Origin: Holophagae bacterium
GTDB lineage: Bacteria > Acidobacteriota > Thermoanaerobaculia > Thermoanaerobaculales > Thermoanaerobaculaceae
NCBI GenBank assembly: GCA_012516935.1
Contig: JAAYVZ010000219.1
Coordinates: 1 to 42,000, forward strand
Direction of reading: 5' to 3'
Length of the DNA stretch: 42,000 bases
The notes beneath the pieces are model-generated. The model did not search any database. It was given only the letters and a program-made list of their open reading frames with translations, and was not told the origin of the DNA. Position numbers and translations under genes: made by a program. Every line of letters begins with the position of its first letter. Position 1 is the stretch's first letter. Positions 1 through 9,117 of the stretch are shown piece after piece.

Positions 1-403
<403 letters not shown>

Positions 404-471
404 ACACAATTTCCCGTTCTCATGCGTGTACAGCCCGTGGAAAACCCGTTCGAGTTGTGTGAGTGTGGCAG

Positions 472-594
472 TTTTTCCGGTGGCCATACCGAGGAGGAAA
501 CGCCCGTTCCCATTCCGAACACGGAAGCTAAGCTCCTCAGGGCCGATGGTACTTGGCTGGTAACGGCCTGGGAGAGTAGGTCGCCGCCGGGAAG
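472..594 (+). rRNA. rrf: 5S ribosomal RNA
   Basis: The region carries the conserved 5S core CCCATTCCGAACACGGAAG at 508-526 and the GGTAACGGCCTGGGAGAGTAGGTCGCCGCC-like 3' half. The ends at 473-483 and 584-594 pair to form helix I (CCGGTGG with CCGCCGG plus flanking U-A pairs). Total length of about 120 nt is normal. It sits in the canonical place directly after 23S and before a strong hairpin. The end positions come from the helix pairing. Confidence 0.96.
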
Positions 595-600
595 TATGAG

Positions 601-630
601 AGCCCCGTGGGAAACCGCGGGGCTTTCGCT
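601..630 (+). terminator. Terminator of the rRNA operon
   Basis: AGCCCCGTGG and CCGCGGGGCT (601-610 and 615-624) form a ten-base-pair stem closed by a GAAA tetraloop, followed by TTTCGCTT. It starts six bases after the 5S 3' end. The TTTCGCTT tail is the same as the one behind the glyA-side hairpin at 18179-18201, which supports both as terminators. Confidence 0.88.
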
Positions 631-683
631 TGTCCGGTGCACGTGCTGCCTGTCGTGTTTGCTCGAGGCCCCAGTGGCGCTCG

Positions 684-1088
684 TCAGGGGTTGAGCTGAG
701 CAATTCCGACTTGATGGAGGGTAGCCAGTGCCCGACCCAGAAGCGGCGCTGGAAAGAGAAGCAGCGTCTGCCCGGGCACGCTGGCCAGAGCGAGCGGCAC
801 GCCGGCGGCCTCCATAGCGGAACAGACTCTCCCTACCGCTCCGGGTGGCAGTAGCGTGCCGGTGTGAACGAGCGCCAGGCCCCGCCACGAGCTCGCTTCC
901 GTCGTGATCGGACGCTCATCCGAGCTGAGCGTGACCAAGGCGGTGCGATCTTCGAGCGCCAACTCAAGCGTCGGTACCGGTGACGTGGTTCCAGCAGTGG
1001 TGGAAGTGCCCGCTGGCGGGCTGATCCACTGGAAGAGCTGGGGACACAAGATCCAGCGTACTGATGAGGAGGGGCCGTCGGCCGTCAT
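684..1088 (-). CDS. Small ACT-like domain protein
   Basis: This 134-residue reading frame starts ten bases after the stop of the M23 peptidase gene, on the same strand. I do not recognise the first ~50 residues. The C-terminal half (GAVGRVCSAMEAAGVPLALASV, then LGRALATLHQ) resembles the C-terminal ACT repeat of aspartokinases, in which a short helix precedes a 'gene/alanine-rich AGVNV' strand and an 'RALxALH' helix ends the fold. No kinase domain is present, so if it is real it would be a stand-alone ligand-binding or partner domain. No clear Shine-Dalgarno precedes the ATG at 1088. The gene is plausible from position and domain resemblance but could be a chance open frame in GC-rich DNA. Confidence 0.45.
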   Translation of the reverse strand: MTADGPSSSVRWILCPQLFQWISPPAGTSTTAGTTSPVPTLELALEDRTALVTLSSDERPITTEASSWRGLALVHTGTLLPPGAVGRVCSAMEAAGVPLALASVPGQTLLLFPAPLLGRALATLHQVGIAQLNP

Positions 1089-1098
1089 CGTGGCCGCA

Positions 1099-1977
1099 CT
1101 AGTAGGCGTCGAGGATGTAGTGCAGGGGGTTTTGCTTCTCGCCGTCTTTCCAGACCTCGTAGTGGAGATGAGAACCGGTGCTCCGACCGGTTAGGCCCAC
1201 CTTGCCGATGACCTGGCCACGGGCCACTTTCTGGCCCGACTTCACCTCGAAGCGGTCGAGGTGGCCGTAGAGCGTCGTGAAGCCGTACCCGTGGCTGATC
1301 TTGATTAGCTTTCCAAAGCCGCTCTCACGGTCGGCGAACACCACCACGCCGTCAGCCGGCGCCAGCACGGGCGTGCCGATCGCCGCTGAGATGTCGAGGC
1401 CCTCGTGGAAATCCGGCTGGAGCGTGATCGGGTGGATTCGGGGGCCGAAGCCATCGGTGATCACCCCCACGACCGGGGCAAGCACGGGCGTGTGGGAGAT
1501 CATGACCGCCTGCTCGGAGAGCTTTTGCTCGACCTGCGCGATCTGACGATCGAGGGCTTCCTGGCGCCGCACGAGCGCCTCGGGGGCGGTGTCCAGAGGG
1601 TTAGACGGTCCGCCGCTGCCGGCCGCCCCGCGGGGCGCGTCGAGCTGAGCCACGAGGAGGTCCGGAATACCAGCGGCAAGTGCGAGCGACTTGGTGCGTT
1701 GCTCGAATTGGGAGAGCCGCCCCTGCACCTGGGTGACCGTTTCGGACAGGCGCTGGTTGGCTTTCTTGAGCTGCTTGTTCTCTCGTTGCAGCGCTTTGTA
1801 TACAGCTCGTTGCTGGATGAACGAGCTCGATCCGGCGAGTGAAACGAGCGTCAATAAGCCGGTCACGATACCGAGCGCAACCAGAGCCTTCAAGACCCGA
1901 GGGGAGAGGTGCAGCTTGTAGACCTTGCCGTGGGCATGGGGAACGATGATGATGGTGCTATGGCGCTTCTCAGCCAA
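1099..1977 (-). CDS. Membrane-anchored M23 metallopeptidase with coiled coil
   Basis: Peptidoglycan endopeptidase or NlpD/EnvC-like activator of 292 residues. A cytoplasmic stub (1-31) precedes one membrane segment (about 32-51), a charged coiled coil (about 54-98), a linker with a second short helix (about 134-158) and a C-terminal M23/LytM domain (about 165-290). The zinc ligands are visible: H191 and D195 in the HEGLD motif, and H272 of the HLH motif (H270 being catalytic); H239 is the other catalytic His. All catalytic residues are present, so it should be an active hydrolase rather than a degenerate LytM activator. The TTG start at 1977 is preferred because GGAGG lies just upstream; the frame extends to 2043 but those residues look non-coding. 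A TTGACA-N17-CAGCAT promoter lies at 2034-2062. The peptidase would act in the periplasm on cell-wall cross-links. Confidence 0.88.
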   Translation of the reverse strand: MAEKRHSTIIIVPHAHGKVYKLHLSPRVLKALVALGIVTGLLTLVSLAGSSSFIQQRAVYKALQRENKQLKKANQRLSETVTQVQGRLSQFEQRTKSLALAAGIPDLLVAQLDAPRGAAGSGGPSNPLDTAPEALVRRQEALDRQIAQVEQKLSEQAVMISHTPVLAPVVGVITDGFGPRIHPITLQPDFHEGLDISAAIGTPVLAPADGVVVFADRESGFGKLIKISHGYGFTTLYGHLDRFEVKSGQKVARGQVIGKVGLTGRSTGSHLHYEVWKDGEKQNPLHYILDAY

Positions 1978-2033
1978 CGACCAACCCCCTCCGAGACAAA
2001 ACGACCAGCTCGTCCCCGACGAGCCACGCGGCG

Positions 2034-2062
2034 ATGCTGTCACAAGCGAGGGAGCATGTCAA
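2034..2062 (-). promoter_or_regulatory. Predicted sigma70-type promoter of the M23 peptidase gene
   Basis: On the minus strand a perfect -35 TTGACA (2062-2057) is followed by a 17-base spacer and CAGCAT (2039-2034). Transcription would begin near 2027 and give a leader of about 50 nt before the TTG start at 1977. The -10 matches consensus in only three positions, so this is a candidate. Confidence 0.5.
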
Positions 2063-2070
2063 GGTTCCGG

Positions 2071-2098
2071 TTCACCGGTAGGGTGGTCTCCGTATGAT
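2071..2098 (+). promoter_or_regulatory. Predicted promoter of the addB-addA operon
   Basis: TTCACC at 2071-2076, a 16-base spacer and TATGAT (five of six consensus bases) at 2093-2098. The predicted start near 2105 leaves an untranslated leader of about 110 nt before addB at 2216. It overlaps back-to-back with the minus-strand promoter at 2034-2062, so the two divergent units share a compact intergenic control region. Confidence 0.5.
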
Positions 2099-2215
2099 GA
2101 CTTCCGTCGGCCGGCAAAGAAGCCCGGCGATCAGGGCGTGGTTGAGGCACGGCCGATCCGGAGGCGGTAGAGGCGTGGATATGTCGAGGGAGCTCGAGAT
2201 GGGCCGGCGGCGGTC

Positions 2216-5200
2216 ATGAGTGCCGAGCCCTCGGTGGTGCTGGTCCGCAGTGCTCGGCAGGCCGAAGACGTTGTCCTGAGTGAGATCGAGCGCCTGACAG
2301 CTGGGGCCGACGAGGGGTTGGAGTGCCCGATCAGGGTGGTGGTGCCGTCGAACACCCTGAAACGGCATATGAGCGCTCGGCTCGCCGGCCGTGGGCCGAG
2401 GTTGGGGGTCCAGGTGCAGACCCTCCGTTCCCTGGCGGCTGAGATCCTCGACCGGGCGGACGAGCCCCTGCCGCTGGAGCGAGCGTTGTTGGAGGTGTTC
2501 GCGGCGCGAGAAGGGGCGTGCCAACCGGTACTGGCGACGGCGCTGGCTGGGCTCGACGGCAGCTCAGGCGCACTTGCCGGCTCGGTGCGCGACTTGTTGG
2601 ATGCGGGGTTCGGACCGTCGCACCTCGAGGCGGTGGTCGACAGGCTCACCGAGCTCGATTCCTCCGCCAGCGGTGAGCTGGCGAGAGCAGGCGCCGTGGC
2701 GAGAGTCGCCGCTGCGGTCGCCAAGGTGCTCGACGACCTCGGTGCGGGTGGGAGCGCCCTTCTGTGGCGCCGGGCGGCGCACCATGTGGCTCTGGCCGGC
2801 CAGACGGTCCTCCCCTCACGCGGCGTGCTCATCCACGGTTTCGCCAACGCCACGGGCACGGCGGCTGACTTGCTCGAGGCGCTGGTGGTCGGGCTCGGGG
2901 CCAGGGCTGTGGTGGATGTGCCCGCGGATCCGGTGGATGCGACCCGAGGTGAGCGCGGAGAGGGCTTCACGAAAAGGCTCCGCGAACGTCTGGCCGGCTC
3001 CCGTGGAGAGACACCGGCGGCCCTGGATCTTCCGGAGCCGCCGCGGATCCGCTTGCTCTCTGCGGCCGGAGTCGATGGCGAGGTGAGAGGCGTCGCGGTC
3101 GAGATCCTCGCCCTCATCGAGCGCGGGGTGGTTCCGGAGTCGATCGCGGTCGTGGCCCGCCAGCTTGCGGGCTTCGAGCCGGCCCTTTTCGCCCACTTCG
3201 GCCGCCTTGGCATTCCGTTCTCGGTGCAGGGTGGGCGCGGCCTCGCGGGGACCGCGCGAAAGCACGTGTGCGCGTTCGTGCGGCTCCTGGAGCAGAGCCG
3301 CGACACACCGCTCGACACCTGGTTGGGGTTGCGTAGCGATCCGGAGGCGGACGAGGACCTGCGAGTCGGGCTTCGGTTCGCCGGCGCGGCGACGCTGGGC
3401 GAGCTCGCCGAGCTGCGCGTCGAGGAGCTGCTCGGTTCCACGGCGGCATGTCGCCTGCCCGTCCAGATTGGTCTCGAATCGACGCTCACACCCGAGCCCA
3501 GGCTCGCGGCTCGTCATCGGTACCTTTCGCGGGCGCTCCTCGAGCAGGCCGTCGATGACGCTCGGCAGCTATGCCGTGAGCTGGACGCACCTCCGACCGG
3601 TCCGGCCGCCCGCCATCTCTTGGTGGTTCGCACGCTGGCACAGAGGTTTCGGGGGCCGGAAGGGGGCCTGGAGGCGCTCGGAGCCGCGATCGACATGCTC
3701 GCCCAGGCGCTCCCGGACGAGCTCGAGCTCGGGTGGTCGGAGGTCCTGCTGCTGCTGAGGTGGGCGCTGGCTGCTGCCGGTTGGGAGACGCTCGGTGGCC
3801 TCGGAGGGGGGGTGCAGGTCCTGGGGGTCACGCAGGCTCGCGGCCTGACGTTCGAGCACCTGTTTCTGCTGGGCCTCAACCGCGACGTGTTCCCGCGTGT
3901 GGTGACCGAGGACCCGCTGCTTCCGGACCGGGTGCGGATGGCGCTCCTGCCGATCTTGCCTGACCTGCCGCTCAAGGCGCTCGGATACGAGGAGGAACGG
4001 TACCTGTTCGCCCACCTTCTGGGAGCCGCGCGCGAAGCGACGCTCTCGTGGCAAGCCGCCGATGACGACGGCAGGGCAATGCCGACCTCCCCGCTCGTCC
4101 AACGCCTTCTGCTTGCGCTCGGTGGGAAGGCCGGCCCCGACCGGGACCGCGAGGGGGGCACCTCGACACCACGGCCCGCCACCCTCCTGGAGCACGCGGT
4201 GAGAGCTGGGCTGCGGGGCGACCGAGACCTCTGGGAGCAGGTCATGGGTCTGGCCGTAGCGGAGACCAACGGCCCGCCTGCGCTGGCCGGGGTTCGGCGT
4301 CGGATTCTCGATGAGCTCGACCCCGATCTGCGAACACCGTCGGGTCGGCAAGTCGGTAGTGCGGCCGGCCCGTATCTCGGGACGCTCGGCGCGATCACCC
4401 CGTTCGGTGAGCTCGAAGGGCACCTGTACGTGACCACCCTGGAGGCGACCGCAGACTGCCCTTGGCACGCGTTCCTGTGCCGTCTCCTCAGGCTCGATCG
4501 AGCGCCCGACCCGGCGCAGGAGCTCGCGTCGCTGCCCCCCAGCCTGGTGGGCAACGTGGTCCATGCCGTGCTGGCCGAGATCGTCGGCAAAAGCAACGTC
4601 GGTGTTGGATGGGACGAGGTCGTTGAGAGCCCCTCGCGCGTGGTTGTGTGGCCCACCGCGTCGCAGCTCGAGTCGCTGACCGCGGACTTTGCGACCCGCA
4701 TCGGTCACCGCGCCGGCGTCACCTCTCCCGGGCTGCTGGCGGCGCTGGCACGGCGGGCACTGCCGGTGCTCGAAGTCGCACGGCGCCTCGAATGGCTGGG
4801 GGCAGGTCCCCCGGTGCTGGGCGTCGAGGTCGCCGGCAAGGTGGCGGTGAGCGACCTCGAGCAACGGGCTCGATGGCTTCGCTTCGCCTGTGATCGGGTC
4901 GACCGTCGACCGAGTGGGGAGGTCGTCGGGACCGACTACAAGACCGGCCGGCTCCATACCGTGGCCCAGCGAGACAAGGTTCGCCGAGACCACCTCCTGT
5001 CGGAGATCAGGCAGGGCAAAGCACTGCAGGCGGCGGCCTACGCCCGGGCTACCGGTGGAGACGGCTGGGGGCGGTACCTCTACCTGCACCCGTTGGCACC
5101 CGAGCATGCGCGGGAGCTGGCGGTCGAGGCGAACGACGAGGAGGCCGGCACGGCCTTCCGTGCGGTCGTCGAGGTCCTTCTCGGTATGTGGGATGGTGGG

Positions 5201-5407
5201 CTTTTCCCGCCGCGTCTGGTCGAGCCGTCGACGGGGAAGAGGCCGGAGTCCTGCGACAGATGTGAGGTCGTCAAGGCGTGCGTGCAGCACGATACGGGGG
5301 CCCGACAGCGACTGGCTCGCTGGGCCGCCAGCGCTCCGGTCTCGTCGGCGTTTGGACGGTGGTGGCGCCTGCGACCCGGCCGGACCACCGAGGGAGAGAG
5401 CTCGTGA
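2216..5407 (+). CDS. addB: AddB-like subunit of an AddAB/RexAB-type helicase-nuclease
   Basis: At 1063 residues this has the length and layout of AddB: a degenerate helicase-like body followed by a C-terminal RecB-type nuclease. The nuclease shows GTDYKTG (about residues 905-911) and a downstream Q-rich helix (QGKALQAAAYARATG). Four cysteines match the AddB iron-sulfur staple: one near residue 747 (DCPWHAF) and three in SCDRCEVVKAC near 1012-1021. The N-terminus (VVLVRSARQAED) occupies the place of the Walker A loop but lacks GKT, so this subunit should not hydrolyse ATP. The stop overlaps the GTG start of addA (GTGA), implying coupled translation of the pair. Known AddAB complexes resect double-strand breaks for RecA loading; that role is inferred from family membership. 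Confidence 0.85.
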   Translation: MSAEPSVVLVRSARQAEDVVLSEIERLTAGADEGLECPIRVVVPSNTLKRHMSARLAGRGPRLGVQVQTLRSLAAEILDRADEPLPLERALLEVFAAREGACQPVLATALAGLDGSSGALAGSVRDLLDAGFGPSHLEAVVDRLTELDSSASGELARAGAVARVAAAVAKVLDDLGAGGSALLWRRAAHHVALAGQTVLPSRGVLIHGFANATGTAADLLEALVVGLGARAVVDVPADPVDATRGERGEGFTKRLRERLAGSRGETPAALDLPEPPRIRLLSAAGVDGEVRGVAVEILALIERGVVPESIAVVARQLAGFEPALFAHFGRLGIPFSVQGGRGLAGTARKHVCAFVRLLEQSRDTPLDTWLGLRSDPEADEDLRVGLRFAGAATLGELAELRVEELLGSTAACRLPVQIGLESTLTPEPRLAARHRYLSRALLEQAVDDARQLCRELDAPPTGPAARHLLVVRTLAQRFRGPEGGLEALGAAIDMLAQALPDELELGWSEVLLLLRWALAAAGWETLGGLGGGVQVLGVTQARGLTFEHLFLLGLNRDVFPRVVTEDPLLPDRVRMALLPILPDLPLKALGYEEERYLFAHLLGAAREATLSWQAADDDGRAMPTSPLVQRLLLALGGKAGPDRDREGGTSTPRPATLLEHAVRAGLRGDRDLWEQVMGLAVAETNGPPALAGVRRRILDELDPDLRTPSGRQVGSAAGPYLGTLGAITPFGELEGHLYVTTLEATADCPWHAFLCRLLRLDRAPDPAQELASLPPSLVGNVVHAVLAEIVGKSNVGVGWDEVVESPSRVVVWPTASQLESLTADFATRIGHRAGVTSPGLLAALARRALPVLEVARRLEWLGAGPPVLGVEVAGKVAVSDLEQRARWLRFACDRVDRRPSGEVVGTDYKTGRLHTVAQRDKVRRDHLLSEIRQGKALQAAAYARATGGDGWGRYLYLHPLAPEHARELAVEANDEEAGTAFRAVVEVLLGMWDGGLFPPRLVEPSTGKRPESCDRCEVVKACVQHDTGARQRLARWAASAPVSSAFGRWWRLRPGRTTEGESS

Positions 5408-8400
5408 GTGCCGAGGGCTGGACCGAGCTCATCGCCAGGGATGCCGAGGCGCGCCGGCTGGCGCAGACGGAGTTCACGCGTCCTATCGTGCTCGAAGCGG
5501 GAGCCGGGACCGGGAAAACGGCGATCCTCGTCGCGCGCCTGGTTGCGTGGTTGCTTGGACCGGGCTGGGAGCGTGCGCGCGCGGAGCAGCTGGCCGAGCA
5601 TCCGCACGCAGTACCGGACGCAGAAGCCGTTGCGGTCAGGGCCCTCGGTGGCGTGGTGGCGATCACGTTCACGGAGCCGGCTGCCGGTGAGATGGCGCTG
5701 CGGGTCGGGCAGACACTCACCGCTGTAGCGGCCGGCGAGAACCCCGACTGGCTGCTCCCGGCGGCGCTGGCTGCCGCCTCCGGCGAGGCGCCACAGCGCG
5801 CGCTGGCGCTGGCGGGGAGCTTGGACCGGCTGGTCGTTTCGACGATCCACGCTTTCTGTCGGAGGCTTCTGGCAGCCCACCCGCTTGCGGCGGGCCTGCA
5901 CCCTTCGTTTGCAGTCGACGCCGACGGCACAGCAGTGGAGCAGGTGGTGCGGGAGGTGGTGGGCAAGGCGGCCGGAGAGGCGCTGGGTCCGAGGCCCGAC
6001 CCCGACTGGCTGGAGCTGGCCGTGGCCGGCCACGGGCCAGCCGAGCTCGCCGGGTGTGTCGAGGTCCTGATTGAAGCAGGGCTGCCGCCGGAGGCGCTCG
6101 AGACGGATCCCATCCCCTCGGGATGGCGAAATGCCGCGGTTGCGGGGCTCGCACGCGCCGCCGAAGCTGTAATTCAGGCCGGCGCCGGGTTCGAACGAGG
6201 CGCGCGCGTGATAGTCGCGCTGGCGGTTGTCGAAGCGGCCAAGCTGACCCGGGACCTCGCCCGACCGGGTGCGGGCGAGAGCCTGGAATCCCTGGACCAT
6301 TTGGGCAACGAGCTCCGTCAGGTGTGGGAGGAGCGTCTGCGGACGAGGCTGGCTGCCTGGGCCGGTGCGAAGCTCAAGGTCAGCGAGGAGAAGGCGGTCG
6401 GAGCGGCAGCGGAGTCCCTGGTTGCGGCGGCAGGGGCACTACACGCCCAGGTTGCGGTCCTGACCGAGCTGCAGCCGATGGTCCTGGAGCGGGCACGCCG
6501 GGTGGTCCGGCCGCTCCTCGCCACCGCACGGCAGCGGCTGCGCGCTCGAGGTTGGGTCACGTTCGGGGATCTGCTGCGAGGGGCGCGGGATCTCGTGCGC
6601 CGCGAGCCGACAGTCGGCGCTCGCTGGCGTCAGGAGGTCCGCCAGCTCCTCGTCGACGAGTTTCAGGACACCGACCGGTTGCAGTGCGAGATACTGGCGG
6701 CTCTCGTCCTCGACGCGCCGGAACGCTCACGCCCGGGGCTGTTCCTGGTCGGCGATCCCAAGCAGTCGATCTACGGCTGGCGCAGCGCCGATCTGGCGGC
6801 CTACCACGACTTCGTTTCCCGCGTCATCGACCGTGACGGAGGGCTTTTGGCCAAGCTCTGCGTCAGCTTCCGGTCGGTGCCGGTGCTGCTCGAGGCAGTG
6901 AAGACCTGGGTGGGGCCGCATCTCGTCGAGCGTCCCGGAGTCCAAGCGGGTTTCCAGCCGCTTGCGCCGTGCCCGCAGAACCAGGGAGAGGACGGGTTCC
7001 GGCAGGGACGGTGGGCACCGGTGGAGATCTGGATCTCCAGCGCCGACGAAGAACTCGAAGCCGCAGGAGGCCGTGGCGGTGGGAGCCGAGAGGCCAGCGA
7101 GCTCGAGGCAGCGAGGCTGGCCCGGGACCTCGTGGAGCTGCACAGCGCGAGCGGCACGCCCTGGAGCGAGGTTGGGATCCTGGTGCGGACCTCCTCCGAC
7201 CTCGACTTGGTCCTGGAGGCGCTGCGCGATGCTGGGGTGCCGTTCGTGGTCGAGCGCGACCGCTCCTACTATCAGCGGCGCGAGATCCTGGACGCGACGG
7301 CCCTGGTGGAGTCGATCGTGGACCCCACCGACTTCATCGCCCTCGTCGCCTGGCTTCGCTCTCCGGCGGTGGGGGTCCCGGACGCCGCCTGGCTGCCGTT
7401 GTGGAGGCGGGGTTTTCCGGGCCTGATCACCGACCTGAGCGAACCGGCACCGGCCATGCTGGCCGAGCTCTCGCAGCTGGTCGACGGGGTGGCTTCGAGC
7501 CTCCCGACCGACGTGCCTGGGCTCGACCGCATCTCCGGCTGGGCAGCAAGCCTCAAGGTCGCCCTCGCTGGTCTCGCCGAGCTGCGCGCCAGCTTCCGGC
7601 GTGATCCTGCGGTGCGGTTCGTCGAGCGGTTGCGCGAGACCACGCTGGTCGAGGCCACGGCCGCAGCGCGCTTTTTGGGACGGTTCAGGGTCGCCAACCT
7701 GCAACGCTTTTTCCGACGGCTGATCGCCGCTTTAGATGATGGCGAAACCGATGCTCACGAGATCCTGCGCCGGCTCCGCCGGGCCGTGCGGGCGGGCCGC
7801 GATGAGGAAGAGGCGCGCCCGACCACGGCGCTCGAGGACGCGGTCAGGGTCATGACCATACACCGCGCCAAGGGGCTCGATTTCTCCCATGTGTACCTGC
7901 TGCAGACGCACAAGCAGTCGCAACGCGGAGGCACCCCGCCGAACGCGGCGTGGGAGGGGCGCGAGGGTTGGGAGTATCGGCTGTTGGGTGTCCCGACCCC
8001 CGGTTGGCGGCTGGTCGTCGAGCAGCAACGTCGGGTTGCAGAGGCCGAGCTGGTCCGTACCCTGTACGTTGCCGCGACCCGCGCCAAGCGGCGCCTGGTG
8101 CTGGCAGGAAAGTGGCCCCGTCCCGGAGCCGCGGTGCCAGCGGGTAGCCATCTCGCGCTGCTGGCGGCGCACAGCGAGCTGCCCGAGCCGGGGATGGATG
8201 GCACTGCCGACACCGAGGCCGGGCGTTTCGTGTGGCTGTCGCGTCTGTCGATGTCCGACGTTGGCAGGAGCTGGCCCGATCGTGACGACGCTCGGGCGCT
8301 GCTCGAGCAGGCGCGGACAGACGCGCGGCGCCTCGCTGCGAGGCGGCGCGAGGCGGCGCTGCGGATGGCACTCCCGTTCTCGGTTGCGGCGTCGGCAGAG

Positions 8401-9036
8401 GCGCACCGCGCGCTCGAGGCGCTGCTGGCCGCCCGCTCGGCAGACGCCGATGAGGCCCCGACAGCGGTCGCTCTCCGGCCACAGTCGAACGCACCGGCGA
8501 TGCTCATCGGCTCGGCGGTGCACTGGCTGCTGGAGACGATCCCCCTCGACCGCGCGCTTGCCGAGGCGCTGGCCGGGTGTCTGGACCGGCTCGCGGGGTG
8601 GGTTCGGCGCCAGGCGCCCCCAGGCCACGCCGCGGCCGTACTGTCCGGGGCGCATGCGGTGCTGACGCGCTTCGCCGCCTCGCCCCTCGCCGAGCGCTGG
8701 GAGGAGGTCCGCCGGCACGTGATGGGAAGGGAGGTCCCGCTGCTGCTGCCGCCCGACGGCACCGACGCTGTCGGTTACGTCGCCGGGCAGATCGACCTGC
8801 TGTATCGCGACCCGCTGGACGGCTGTCCGGTGGTGGTCGACTTCAAGACCGACGAGGTGGCGACGCCGGAGGAAGTTGCCGCCAGGGCCTCGGCCTACGC
8901 GAGCCAGTGTGCGACCTACGCCCGAGGCGTCCAGGCGGCCCTCCGCCTACCGCTTGCCCCACGCTGGGAGCTGTGGTTTCTCCGCGTCGGTCTGGCCGTG
9001 AAGGGTGAGGTGCCCGACGGTGGTGCCGCGGGCTGA
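5404..9036 (+). CDS. addA: AddA-like UvrD/Rep helicase with RecB nuclease domain
   Basis: This 1210-residue protein is the motor of the AddAB-type complex. Superfamily 1 helicase motifs appear in order: Walker A EAGAGTGKTA (about 32-41), Ia ITFTEPAAGEM (about 88-98), II LLVDEFQDTD (about 415-424), III LVGDPKQSIYGWRSAD (about 449-464), V MTIHRAKGLDF (about 817-827) and VI LYVAATRAKRRL (about 888-899). The C-terminal nuclease has GQIDLLYRD followed by VVVDFKTDE (about 1129-1152), the catalytic D...DxK arrangement. The GTG start at 5404 overlaps the addB stop by four bases; earlier in-frame codons lie inside addB. Together the two subunits would have two nuclease sites and one helicase motor. 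Homology to RecB or PcrA alone is less likely, given the paired AddB. Confidence 0.9.
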   Translation: MSAEGWTELIARDAEARRLAQTEFTRPIVLEAGAGTGKTAILVARLVAWLLGPGWERARAEQLAEHPHAVPDAEAVAVRALGGVVAITFTEPAAGEMALRVGQTLTAVAAGENPDWLLPAALAAASGEAPQRALALAGSLDRLVVSTIHAFCRRLLAAHPLAAGLHPSFAVDADGTAVEQVVREVVGKAAGEALGPRPDPDWLELAVAGHGPAELAGCVEVLIEAGLPPEALETDPIPSGWRNAAVAGLARAAEAVIQAGAGFERGARVIVALAVVEAAKLTRDLARPGAGESLESLDHLGNELRQVWEERLRTRLAAWAGAKLKVSEEKAVGAAAESLVAAAGALHAQVAVLTELQPMVLERARRVVRPLLATARQRLRARGWVTFGDLLRGARDLVRREPTVGARWRQEVRQLLVDEFQDTDRLQCEILAALVLDAPERSRPGLFLVGDPKQSIYGWRSADLAAYHDFVSRVIDRDGGLLAKLCVSFRSVPVLLEAVKTWVGPHLVERPGVQAGFQPLAPCPQNQGEDGFRQGRWAPVEIWISSADEELEAAGGRGGGSREASELEAARLARDLVELHSASGTPWSEVGILVRTSSDLDLVLEALRDAGVPFVVERDRSYYQRREILDATALVESIVDPTDFIALVAWLRSPAVGVPDAAWLPLWRRGFPGLITDLSEPAPAMLAELSQLVDGVASSLPTDVPGLDRISGWAASLKVALAGLAELRASFRRDPAVRFVERLRETTLVEATAAARFLGRFRVANLQRFFRRLIAALDDGETDAHEILRRLRRAVRAGRDEEEARPTTALEDAVRVMTIHRAKGLDFSHVYLLQTHKQSQRGGTPPNAAWEGREGWEYRLLGVPTPGWRLVVEQQRRVAEAELVRTLYVAATRAKRRLVLAGKWPRPGAAVPAGSHLALLAAHSELPEPGMDGTADTEAGRFVWLSRLSMSDVGRSWPDRDDARALLEQARTDARRLAARRREAALRMALPFSVAASAEAHRALEALLAARSADADEAPTAVALRPQSNAPAMLIGSAVHWLLETIPLDRALAEALAGCLDRLAGWVRRQAPPGHAAAVLSGAHAVLTRFAASPLAERWEEVRRHVMGREVPLLLPPDGTDAVGYVAGQIDLLYRDPLDGCPVVVDFKTDEVATPEEVAARASAYASQCATYARGVQAALRLPLAPRWELWFLRVGLAVKGEVPDGGAAG

Positions 9037-9117
9037 AGAGCTGCTCGGCAAACCGCAAAGGCCCTACCGCTCGCGGTTGTGGGTCCCTAGAATGGCGATC
9101 AGGTGGAGGGTTCGCGG

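Noticed and set aside
3569-6300. Long minus-strand open frames opposite addB and addA
   Set aside because: Same reason: antisense to clear helicase-nuclease genes, biased composition, no motif and no ribosome binding site.
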